Assembly (NCBI GenBank): GCA_963812255.1
Contig: CAWEUM010000005.1
Coordinates: 2,170,001-2,234,000 of the forward strand
Direction of reading: 5' to 3'
Origin: DATJGR01 sp963812255
Lineage (GTDB): Bacteria; Pseudomonadota; Gammaproteobacteria; Pseudomonadales; Azotimanducaceae
Length of the DNA stretch: 64,000 bases
Positions within the stretch are counted from its first letter, which is position 1; each line of letters begins with the position of its first letter. Position numbers and translations under genes: made by a program. The notes below the pieces were generated by a model that was not told where the DNA came from, did not search any database, and was given only the letters and a program-made list of their open reading frames with translations. This document shows positions 1-7,296 of the stretch, piece after piece.

Positions 1-101
1 TCGCAAAAGGCACCGCACAAGTGGACATTCGGGGCAAGCTGCTACCCGTTCGAATCGTGCGTCCGCCGTTCGTTCGCAATGGCCAGAAAGTCTTCGAATA
101 A
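1..101 (+). CDS. gcvT: Aminomethyltransferase (glycine cleavage T protein), 3' end only
   Basis: Only the last 32 codons are in the window; the first complete codon begins at base 3 and the stop is TAA at 99-101. The reading ends GKLLPVRIVRPPFVRNGQKV followed by FE, which is the usual C-terminal beta strand of GcvT (a G-x-PAxVVKPPFVRxGK type ending). GcvT transfers the methylene group from the lipoyl-bound aminomethyl intermediate of GcvH to tetrahydrofolate and releases ammonia. gcvH starts 22 bases downstream in the same direction, so the gene leads a gcvT-gcvH-gcvPA-gcvPB operon. Any glycine riboswitch would lie upstream of gcvT and cannot be assessed here. Confidence 0.88.
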   Translation, partial: AKGTAQVDIRGKLLPVRIVRPPFVRNGQKVFE

Positions 102-123
102 CACGTACAGAAGGGAGCGACGA

Positions 124-519
124 ATGAGCGAGTTTCCGACCGAGCTGCGATACGCAAAAACCCACGAGTGGGCGCGGCTCGAGGAAGACGGCACGGTCAC
201 CATTGGCATCAGCGACCACGCACAGGATGCACTCGGCGACGTCGTCTATGTCGAGTTGCCGGAAGTCGACGTGGTCGTCGAGGGTGGCGAAGAAGCGGGA
301 GTAGTGGAGTCCGTCAAAGCCGCGTCCGACATTTACGCACCGATCGGCGGCACCGTCATCGCCATCAACGAGGTGCTCGAAGACGCGCCGGAAACCGTGA
401 ATCAGGATCCTTACGGTGACGGCTGGTTCTTCCGCATCGCGCCGAACGACGCCGCGGACCTGGACCAGCTGCTCGACGCTGACGGTTATGCTGAGGTGTG
501 CGAAGACGACGAGCACTAA
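124..519 (+). CDS. gcvH: Glycine cleavage system H protein
   Basis: 131 residues, the normal GcvH length. This lipoyl carrier shuttles the aminomethyl group between the P, T and L proteins. The lipoylation motif is plain: ESVKAASDIYAP with the lipoyl lysine at residue 65. The N-terminal RYAKTHEW block is also typical. An in-frame ATG at 79 would add 15 basic residues that GcvH proteins lack; the ATG at 124 has AAGGGAG at 111-117, so I chose it. It lies 22 bases after gcvT and 94 bases before gcvPA, all in one direction. Confidence 0.97.
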   Translation: MSEFPTELRYAKTHEWARLEEDGTVTIGISDHAQDALGDVVYVELPEVDVVVEGGEEAGVVESVKAASDIYAPIGGTVIAINEVLEDAPETVNQDPYGDGWFFRIAPNDAADLDQLLDADGYAEVCEDDEH

Positions 520-613
520 GTTCGTTCGCGGTCGATTTTGTCGGGTCGCGTCATGCGGCCCGATTTCATTTTGAAGTACGCGTTTCGCAGGACGCTTTTG
601 AAGGAGTTGAGGG

Positions 614-1975
614 ATGCCGTTCATTCCGCACACCGCCGCTGACGTACGCGACATGCAGGCCGCGATCGGCGTCGCAAGCATCGATGCCCTGTTCGATGAA
701 ATTCCGCCGGAACTGCGCACCGGTTCGTTGACCAAAGTGCCACCCGGGCGCAACGAGATGGACATGATCGCACTCTTGGCGGAGCGCGCGGAACGCGATC
801 GCGTCGAGCTGTGTTTCATGGGTGCCGGCAGTTACGACCATCACATTCCGGCCGCGGTGTGGGACGTGGCGCAACGTGGTGAATTCCTCACCGCGTACAC
901 GCCGTATCAAGCGGAAGCCAGCCAAGGCACGCTGCAGCTGATCTACGAATTCCAGTCGATGATGACGGCACTGACCGGCATGGACGTGTCGAACGCGTCC
1001 GTATACGACGGCGGTTCCGGCCTTGCCGAAGCGGTGTTGATGGCGGTCCGCGCCAACAAGAAGAACAAGTCGCACCGGGTGCTTGTGCCCGACACTGTCA
1101 ATCCGCGCTACCGCGATGCGACGCGCAGCATCGTGCGCAACCAGCAGATCGACCTCGCCGCGCTGCCGATGACGGCCGATGGCACGATCGACCTGGCGGC
1201 GCTGCGCGCCATCACCGACGTACCGGTCGCACTCGTCGTACAACATCCCAACTATTTCGGCCGCCTCGAAGATGTCGATGCGCTGGCGGACTGGGCCGCA
1301 GAACGCAATGTTGCGTTGATCGCCTCCGTGAATCCGTTGTCGCTCGCCGTGCTGAAGCCACCATCCGAATGGGGCAGACGGGGTGCCGACATCGTCTGCG
1401 GGGACGGTCAGCCGTTTGGCATTCCGATGGCGTCGGGCGGCCCGTCGTTCGGTTTCATGTGCTGCAAGATGGAATGGGTGCGGCAGATGCCGGGCCGCAT
1501 CATCGGCCGCACGGTCGACCTCGAAGGCAGCACCGGTTTCGCGTTGACGCTGCAGGCGCGCGAACAACACATCCGCCGCGCGAAGGCGACGTCGAACATC
1601 TGCACGAACCAGGGTCTGCTCGTCACCGCCGGCACCGTCTACATGAGCATACTGGGTGCCGAGGGCCTGCGCCGCGTCGCAACGCGCTGTCATGCGAACA
1701 CACAAGCGCTGACCGATGCGCTGACGGAAATTCCCGGCGTCACGGTGGCGTTCGACGGACCGTTCTTCCACGAACGCGTGATTCGGTTGCCGGTCGACGC
1801 AATGAAAGTAGCGGAACAACTTGCGGCCGAACGCATCCTGATCGGCCATCCGCTCGGACGCGAATATCCGAAGCTCTCGAACCATGTGCTGGTGTGTGCA
1901 ACCGAGAAGTACGGCGCAAACGCGATCGAGCGTGCAGCTCGAGCGCTGACGGCCACACTCGGGGGTGCACGATGA
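614..1975 (+). CDS. gcvPA: Glycine dehydrogenase (decarboxylating) subunit 1
   Basis: 453 residues. This is the N-terminal half of the glycine decarboxylase P-protein, encoded separately from the PLP-binding half. It starts MPFIPHTAADVRDM and carries the PAAVWDV, GMDVSNASVYDGG and CGDGQPFGIPMASGGPSFGF blocks that identify GcvPA. The ATG is preceded by AAGGAG at 601-606. Its last bases overlap gcvPB (ATGA), which suggests translational coupling and a heterotetrameric enzyme. Many gammaproteobacteria have a single fused gcvP; the split form is common in Chromatiales and Nevskiales relatives, Gram-positives and archaea. Confidence 0.97.
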   Translation: MPFIPHTAADVRDMQAAIGVASIDALFDEIPPELRTGSLTKVPPGRNEMDMIALLAERAERDRVELCFMGAGSYDHHIPAAVWDVAQRGEFLTAYTPYQAEASQGTLQLIYEFQSMMTALTGMDVSNASVYDGGSGLAEAVLMAVRANKKNKSHRVLVPDTVNPRYRDATRSIVRNQQIDLAALPMTADGTIDLAALRAITDVPVALVVQHPNYFGRLEDVDALADWAAERNVALIASVNPLSLAVLKPPSEWGRRGADIVCGDGQPFGIPMASGGPSFGFMCCKMEWVRQMPGRIIGRTVDLEGSTGFALTLQAREQHIRRAKATSNICTNQGLLVTAGTVYMSILGAEGLRRVATRCHANTQALTDALTEIPGVTVAFDGPFFHERVIRLPVDAMKVAEQLAAERILIGHPLGREYPKLSNHVLVCATEKYGANAIERAARALTATLGGAR

Positions 1976-3453
1976 AGCACGAACAACCAACGATATTCGA
2001 CATCGGCCATGCCGGCCGAACGGCACCGGCACAAATGCCGAGTGATATTCCACTGACGGGCATTCCCGCGCCGCAATTGCGCAAAACACCGCCGGTGATG
2101 CCGCAGGTTTCCGAACTCCAAGCAGTGCGCCACTACACGAACCTGTCGCGCCGGAACTTCTCGATCGAAACGCAGTTCTATCCGCTCGGCTCGTGCACGA
2201 TGAAGTACAACCCGCGCGGCACACATCGCGCCGCAAACCTGCCGGGTTTCCTCGGCCGCCATCCACTCGCCCCCGAGTCGCTCAGTCAGGGCTTCTTGAG
2301 TTGCCTCTACGAACTGCAGGAAATCCTGAAAGACGTGACCGGTATGCGCGCCGTATCGCTCACTCCGATGGCCGGCGCCCAAGGCGAGTTCGCCGGCGTG
2401 GCGATGATCCGCGCGTATCACGAAAGCCGTAACGACGACGCGCGCACCGAAATCCTCGTGCCGAACGCCGCGCACGGCACGAACCCGGCCACCGCCACGA
2501 TGTGCGGCTACGCGGTGCGCGAAGTGCCTGTGCAAGCCGACGGCGACGTGGATGTGGAAGCGCTGCGCGCCGCGGTGGGTCCGCACACCGCGGGCCTGAT
2601 GATGACGAACCCGTCCACGTGCGGTGTGTTCGACCGGCAGATCGTGGAGATCGCGAAGATTGTGCACGCCGCTGGCGGCCTGCTCTATTACGACGGCGCC
2701 AACCTCAACGCGATCCTCGGCAAGGTGAAGCCGGGCGACATGGGCTTCGACGTGCTGCACATGAATTTGCACAAGACGTTTGCCACGCCGCATGGCGGCG
2801 GTGGTCCGGGGGCCGGTCCGGTTGGTGTAGCCGAACGACTGGTACCGTTCCTGCCGATTCCGATGGTTGGAAAGGAAGGCGAGCGGTATCGGTGGCTGAC
2901 CGAAGCGGATCGGCCGCAAACGATCGGGCGCTTGTCCACGTTCATGGGGAATGCCGGGATTCTGGTGCGCGCGCTGTCGTATGCGTTGATGCTCGGGCGT
3001 GAAGGGATGCATCGGGTTGGCGAATACGCGACGTTGAACGCGAACTACATGGCCGCGCGGCTTGCGAAGGAAGGGTTTCAGCTCGCGTATCCGAAGCGGC
3101 GGGCTGGGCACGAGTTCATCGTGACGTTCAGCAAACAGGCGAAGACGATTGGCGTGACGGCGATGGATATCGCGAAGCGGCTGCTCGATTACGGGTATCA
3201 CTCGCCAACGACGTATTTCCCGTTGCTGGTTCCGGAGTGTTTTCTGATTGAGCCGACGGAGACGGAACCGAAGGAAGAGCTCGACGGCTTCATTGAAGCG
3301 CTGATTGCGATTCTGAAGGAGGCGGAGACGGATCCGGAGATGGTGAAGGGTGCGCCGCATACGATGCCGGTGAGACGGTTGGATGATGTGAAGGCGGCTA
3401 GGGATTTGAATTTGAGGTGGAACGGTGCGGCCGACAAGACAAAGGCCAATTAG
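1972..3453 (+). CDS. gcvPB: Glycine dehydrogenase (decarboxylating) subunit 2, PLP-binding
   Basis: 493 residues, beginning MKHEQPTIFDIGHAG. It binds pyridoxal phosphate and decarboxylates glycine, passing the aminomethyl group to lipoyl-GcvH. The PLP lysine is residue 268 in MNLHKTFATPHGGGGPG, followed by the glycine-rich loop. The FYPLGSCTMKYNP block near the N terminus is diagnostic. The open frame extends upstream to 1369 inside gcvPA, but the ATG at 1972 overlaps the gcvPA stop by four bases and gives the family length. Codon choice shifts toward G-ending codons in the last 500 bases without any break in the reading frame. Confidence 0.97.
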   Translation: MKHEQPTIFDIGHAGRTAPAQMPSDIPLTGIPAPQLRKTPPVMPQVSELQAVRHYTNLSRRNFSIETQFYPLGSCTMKYNPRGTHRAANLPGFLGRHPLAPESLSQGFLSCLYELQEILKDVTGMRAVSLTPMAGAQGEFAGVAMIRAYHESRNDDARTEILVPNAAHGTNPATATMCGYAVREVPVQADGDVDVEALRAAVGPHTAGLMMTNPSTCGVFDRQIVEIAKIVHAAGGLLYYDGANLNAILGKVKPGDMGFDVLHMNLHKTFATPHGGGGPGAGPVGVAERLVPFLPIPMVGKEGERYRWLTEADRPQTIGRLSTFMGNAGILVRALSYALMLGREGMHRVGEYATLNANYMAARLAKEGFQLAYPKRRAGHEFIVTFSKQAKTIGVTAMDIAKRLLDYGYHSPTTYFPLLVPECFLIEPTETEPKEELDGFIEALIAILKEAETDPEMVKGAPHTMPVRRLDDVKAARDLNLRWNGAADKTKAN

Positions 3454-3489
3454 CTGTCTGTTCGGGTCATGCAGTGGTGTTAGCTGCGC

Positions 3490-4028
3490 ATGATCAGTGA
3501 CCGACGCAGACAGTTACTCATGCTGCTCAACGCACTCGGTGGACGGGTTGGCAACTTGGACTTTCAGAAATTGCTTTTCTTGTATTGTCAGGAGTCGTCG
3601 CAGACCATCTATGACTTCGTGCGTCACAAGTACGGAGCGTTTTCGTTTACGTCATATTCGGATTCAGCATCGCCTCGAAGAGGCCGAGCGTAGTTGTCTA
3701 CGCTGTTGGCTCGTTGAGCCGATTGAAGGTTGGGCCTCAAAAAGCCGTTGAAGGATTCAGACCGTCCGTTCCTTTAGTAGCGACTGCCGCCGCCGCGCTC
3801 GCAATGTCCGAGATGCTGAAGGCGCCGCTGTTCCCTCACGCTAGATACGGATCGCTCTTCCGGCTTGGAAACCTGTCTTTGGGTCCCGAAGCCGCTGTGC
3901 TCATGCACTATCCGCCATTAACTTCCTGTGAATGCGGAATTCATCGATCGTCAGTTCAGCGCCTTCAACAAACGCGCCGAAGGCGCGATCAAGCAGAACC
4001 TGGAAGTCATGGTCTCGACAACGTCTGA
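3490..4028 (+). pseudogene. Frameshifted gene scraps; SocA/Panacea-like start and possible ThiF-like end
   Basis: No intact gene fills this stretch. Frame 1 from 3490 reads MISDRRRQLLMLLNALGG and continues through FQKLLFLYCQE and HKYGAFSFTSYSD. It resembles the start of Panacea/SocA-like or DUF488-linked proteins, then loses sense after about 3660. Frame 2 picks up with HRLEEAERSCL, as though one or two bases were lost. Frame 3 from about 3735 reads KAVEGFRPSVPLVATAAAAL and RYGSLFRLGNLSLGP, ending CECGIHR; this looks like the C-terminal part of an E1/ThiF-type adenylyltransferase with a CxC metal pair. A fourth scrap from GTG 3928 has coding-like third-position GC but I do not recognise it. 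Family names here are tentative. Confidence 0.45.
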
Positions 4029-4484
4029 TTACGCCTCCACCACCACCGACGTCCCCGCCGCGAGATCGTGAACGCAGCGCCGCTTTTTCCCGAACACAAA
4101 CAGCTGATCGATGAGCGGCATCCAAGCCAACACCGGGCTGATCACGACGAACAACAGCGGAAAGAACAACGCGCGGATGCAGACGAGCTTCCAGAACGCC
4201 GCTCGCTCACCCGACGACGCCACGATCGCAATCCCCATCAGGCGTTTCCCAACAGTCTGTCCGCGCGTGAACAGCCAATACCCGTTGAGAATCAGATAAC
4301 TCAGCACCGCGAGCAGAAACACGTTCAGCAGCCAGATCGCGTTGCGATAGTCCTCCGCGTGTTCCACCACCCCGGTGATCATGATCAGCAGCACAGTCAG
4401 CGCCGGCACCAGCAGCATGTCGATCAGCGTTGCAACCAGGCGTCGGCCGCGGCCGGCGAGTCGTTCTTCCAACGGCTGTGTCAT
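4029..4484 (-). CDS. RDD family integral membrane protein
   Basis: 151 residues. Starts MTQPLEERLAGRGRRLVATL; the R..A..ID pattern followed by a hydrophobic segment is the RDD signature (R18/19 and D23 region). Three to four hydrophobic segments are visible, including LVPALTVLLIMITG, IWLLNVFLLAVLSYLIL and LFFPLLFVVISPVLAW. The TRGQTVGKRLMGI block between the second and third is also typical. Substrate unknown; some RDD proteins are linked to ion or small-molecule transport. Its ATG overlaps the stop of the upstream PQQ-type gene (ATGA), so the two are co-translated. The first 13 codons are duplicated at 8954-8991. Confidence 0.88.
   Translation of the reverse strand: MTQPLEERLAGRGRRLVATLIDMLLVPALTVLLIMITGVVEHAEDYRNAIWLLNVFLLAVLSYLILNGYWLFTRGQTVGKRLMGIAIVASSGERAAFWKLVCIRALFFPLLFVVISPVLAWMPLIDQLFVFGKKRRCVHDLAAGTSVVVEA
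4447..4484. repeat. 38-bp direct repeat, copy 1 (start of RDD gene)
   Basis: This segment, the first 13 codons of the RDD gene read on the minus strand, recurs at 8954-8991 with two mismatches in 38 bases and in the same orientation. The shared core includes CCGCGGCCGGCGAG and CCAACGGCTGTGTCAT. The two copies bracket the PQQ-type gene, an AraC scrap, the GFA protein gene and a TIR protein gene. Confidence 0.85.
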
Positions 4485-6064
4485 GGCGCGGTCTCACCTT
4501 CGAGCTGATACACCAGCAACGCGTTGCCGGGTTTCTGTCCGAAGCTGTCGTAGCCGGATGAGACGATCACTTGATTGCCCGCCACCATCGGGCCGTGCGC
4601 GTCGTAGGCGCCGCCGGATGCCTTCCTGCCATCGACGGTCTCGAACGGCTTCCAGCTGTCGTCGCTCCACAGCGTGGCGCCGGTGTCGGCGTCGTAGATT
4701 TCCAGAAAGCCGTCGAGGCTGCCCGCTACAACGAGCTCCGGCGTGGCGGTAATCGCAGAAGACAACCCGCCGAAACAGTCGCGATCGGGGCAGCGGTTAT
4801 CGCGTGGGTGTTCCCAACGGGTGGACCCTGTCGCGATGTCGAGTGCATGCAAGCCGGTTGCGGGCGGCACCGTTTTGTCGGTCCACGTTTCGATGTCGCT
4901 GATCGGCACGAACAGCATCCCTTTCTGTTCGTTTGCGGCCAAACCCCAGTGCGCGCCGCCCAACGCACCGCCGCGGCCGATGTCCCGGTGCCAGAGAATG
5001 GCGCCGTCGTCGGGGTTCAGCGCGTAGATGTCGCCTGACTTCTGTCCAACGATCAGCAGCGCGCGTCCGTTGGCGTCGTGCGCCAACACCGGCGGTGCGC
5101 CGAAATCGAGGTCCGGCCCGCGCGGTTGCGGGCAATTCGGCATGCCGGGCATGTCGCAGGCGATGTTGTAAGCATCCCCTTCGGTGAATTGGTGAACCCA
5201 GCGTCTCTCGCCGGTCGTCGCGTCCACGGCGAAGATCGCATCGCTCGTGTCGGTGGCGGGTCGGCTGTAGTTCTCACCGGTGCCGAAGAACACCAGGCCG
5301 CGCTCGGCGTCGAGCAGTGGTGCGCCCCACACTGGCGCGCCGCTCGGCGCGTACTGCCCGATGAACAGCCAGCGGCGACCGGTCTGCTTCGCGGGCTCGT
5401 CGATGGTCGGGCGATACCACAGTTCTTTTCCGCTCTGCACATCGAACGCAGCCATGCCGCCGCGCGTCGTGCAGCAGCCGTACAGCGGGTTCATCGCAAG
5501 GCCCACTTCGAACGAAGACAACGGCACGTACGCTGCGCCGTCGTGGACCACTGGTGTGCCGGAGTAGAAGGGCGTGACCGCTTCAGCGGCGTGCGTGTGC
5601 CAGATCTCGGTACCGGTCGCGGCATCGATGGCGTAGAGACCCTCGGTGCGGTGGAGATACAGCAGCACGGCACGCTCGCCGATCTTGGCGTGCAGGATGG
5701 CGCTCGAAATCTCGCCCTTCTGGCCGTGAACCCAACGCGTGCACCCCGTCGCGCGGTCCAGCGCCACGACACCACGGCCGGAATCGCCGATGAAGATCGT
5801 GTCTTCGGTGATCAGCGGCCACGAGCGCGGTTTTTTGTTGGCGAACCCATACACCCACGCGAGCTTCAGCCGGCTGACATTGGCGCGATTGATCGTGGTG
5901 TCGTGCTGCAGGCGCTGGTTGTTCAGCTCGATGCCCCAGCCGTCGGAATAGAAGTGAGTGAGGCCGGGTTTGGGATCGCATTCCGCCGCGCTCGTGTGTG
6001 AGAGCAGCGCTGCGAGCGCGAACAGTGCCGCCTGGGTGATTCGTTTGCCTTCGACATAACGCAT
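4481..6064 (-). CDS. Secreted PQQ-binding-like beta-propeller protein (quinoprotein dehydrogenase family)
   Basis: 527 residues from the chosen ATG at 6064, starting MRYVEGKRITQAALFALAAL with a signal peptide ending near SAAEC. Repeated blades of the PQQ/quinoprotein type are clear: VVALDRATGCTRWVHG, YAIDAATGTEIWHTH, FAVDATTGERRWVH, YALNPDDGAILWHRD and EIYDADTGATLWSDD. A vicinal cysteine pair (C197-C198, YGCCTTRGG) is present, as in several quinoprotein dehydrogenases. No CxxCH haem motif is seen, unlike polyvinyl-alcohol dehydrogenases, so electron transfer would need a partner. The open frame continues upstream 15 codons to 6109, but the signal peptide fits the ATG at 6064. It lies upstream of, and overlaps, the RDD gene. 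A truncated second copy of its first 77 or so codons lies at 20360-20662. Substrate unknown. Confidence 0.85.
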   Translation of the reverse strand: MRYVEGKRITQAALFALAALLSHTSAAECDPKPGLTHFYSDGWGIELNNQRLQHDTTINRANVSRLKLAWVYGFANKKPRSWPLITEDTIFIGDSGRGVVALDRATGCTRWVHGQKGEISSAILHAKIGERAVLLYLHRTEGLYAIDAATGTEIWHTHAAEAVTPFYSGTPVVHDGAAYVPLSSFEVGLAMNPLYGCCTTRGGMAAFDVQSGKELWYRPTIDEPAKQTGRRWLFIGQYAPSGAPVWGAPLLDAERGLVFFGTGENYSRPATDTSDAIFAVDATTGERRWVHQFTEGDAYNIACDMPGMPNCPQPRGPDLDFGAPPVLAHDANGRALLIVGQKSGDIYALNPDDGAILWHRDIGRGGALGGAHWGLAANEQKGMLFVPISDIETWTDKTVPPATGLHALDIATGSTRWEHPRDNRCPDRDCFGGLSSAITATPELVVAGSLDGFLEIYDADTGATLWSDDSWKPFETVDGRKASGGAYDAHGPMVAGNQVIVSSGYDSFGQKPGNALLVYQLEGETAP

Positions 6065-6234
6065 GCTGGACGTGATGGTGACGAGCCTTCGGCCCGGCGG
6101 GCGAATCATAGCCTGTCACCGCTCCGGTCGTCCGGTAGGTCGTGGTGCTGTAGGAAACCACCCCTTAATCACCTCGTTGGTGTTTGGAATAACCTGCAGA
6201 TTTCGCGATACTGTTCATCCATACAGGATCGCGG

Positions 6235-6682
6235 TCAAAGCCCGGTGCAACGAATCCCTGTGTGCCGCACGAGTGCGCGTGCCAGGACCGCATCGATCCG
6301 TCCGAGATCGATCGCCTCGTTGGCGATCAAGTGCATCGGCGGCCCCAGGAACAGATGCGCGCCGATCGGCGTTAAGCGCACGACCATGAAGTGCCGCCCA
6401 CCCACCGTTTGCGTGAGCTGGTGTCGGGTTCAGTCCAACCACCCAGACACCGTCGCGCGTGGTCCATTCGCCCCGGCCCACGGTGTACAAGCGTCGATGG
6501 CGCGCACCGAAAATCAGCAGAAGCGGCACTTCGGTCGACGGGAGGTGGCGCTCCTGAACCGGCACGCGAGGGTGGCTCGAACTCGCGAAGCAGCCGTGGA
6601 CGTAGGGGCGTGGACGCAGATCGACAGAGCGTTGAACCGTCTGCCATTGCCCGAGTTCGGATCTGTGTTTGCCGGTTTCCAT
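6235..6682 (-). pseudogene. AraC-type regulator N-terminal domain, frameshifted and truncated
   Basis: Reading on the minus strand from 6682, METGKHRSELGQWQTVQRS runs through LRPRPYVHGCF, TEVPLLLIFGA and GEWTTRDGVWVVGLN. The sense then jumps by one frame near 6427-6436 and resumes as TRHQLTQTVGGRHFMVVRL, IGAHLFLGPPMHLIANEAI and DLGRIDAVLARALV, stopping at 6235. This is the cupin-like N-terminal region common in AraC regulators of the DUF6597 type. The C-terminal helix-turn-helix is absent, so the gene is both frameshifted and truncated. No intact gene lies between 6065 and 6755. Confidence 0.7.
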
Positions 6683-6755
6683 CTAGAGCATGGAGACGGG
6701 CCGATCATCGTCAGCCACGTACACTGACCAGCCCAACAGAGCGAAGGTCGCCGCC

Positions 6756-7181
6756 ATGGTCCGCGCCGCCTGCCACTGCACCGCCGTTCGATTCGAAATC
6801 GCCGAGCTTCCGGAATGGGTGCTCGATTGCAATTGCACGATCTGTCGCCGCTACGGCGCGATGTGGGCGTACCCGGAAGCCGGGCAAGTGAAGATCGTCC
6901 AGGGCAAAGATGCAACGGAGACGTATCTCTGGGGCGATCGCGAGTTGGCGTTCCATCGCTGCAAGGAATGTGGCTGCGTCATGTACATGGAGGCCGTCAA
7001 CGAGAACCCGCCGCTGATTTACGGCATCAACGCGCGGATGATTCCTGCGCTCGATCCCGCGAGCGTGCGCATCCGGCAGAAGGACAACGGCCACACCGGC
7101 TGGTTCTGGACGCGCTCCGACGCGCCGCCGGACCCGAGCCATCATGCGCAGATGGACCCGCCGGGCGACGATTGGCGATGA
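6756..7181 (+). CDS. GFA family zinc protein (glutathione-dependent formaldehyde-activating enzyme-like)
   Basis: 141 residues from ATG 6756, which has AAGG about eight bases upstream; an in-frame ATG at 6690 would add 22 residues that do not look like the family. Cysteines follow the GFA/CENP-V zinc pattern: CHC at 6-8, CNCTIC at 25-30, and C69, C72 and C74 in HRCKECGCVMY. Members bind two zinc ions; a few act on S-hydroxymethylglutathione, but most have no proven substrate. The protein is a stand-alone single domain of normal length. It lies between a dead AraC gene and a TIR-protein gene, so there is no operon context. Confidence 0.88.
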   Translation: MVRAACHCTAVRFEIAELPEWVLDCNCTICRRYGAMWAYPEAGQVKIVQGKDATETYLWGDRELAFHRCKECGCVMYMEAVNENPPLIYGINARMIPALDPASVRIRQKDNGHTGWFWTRSDAPPDPSHHAQMDPPGDDWR

Positions 7182-7296
7182 CCGACCCGAGCCCGTTGCG
7201 GTAGTTGTCACTCATCCGTGCGCGCTGCGCGTCCGCGCTTCGCCTACCGCCGACTAGACTGCGGCGATAGACTTTCGCTTCGTTCGGGAGGAAGCC

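Noticed and set aside
1..123. Glycine riboswitch for the gcv operon
   Set aside because: The leader of gcvT is outside the window, and nothing riboswitch-like lies between gcvT and gcvH.
566..2266. Long minus-strand open frame opposite gcvPA
   Set aside because: Its translation is arginine/histidine-rich with no family pattern, and it lies antisense to clear glycine cleavage genes.
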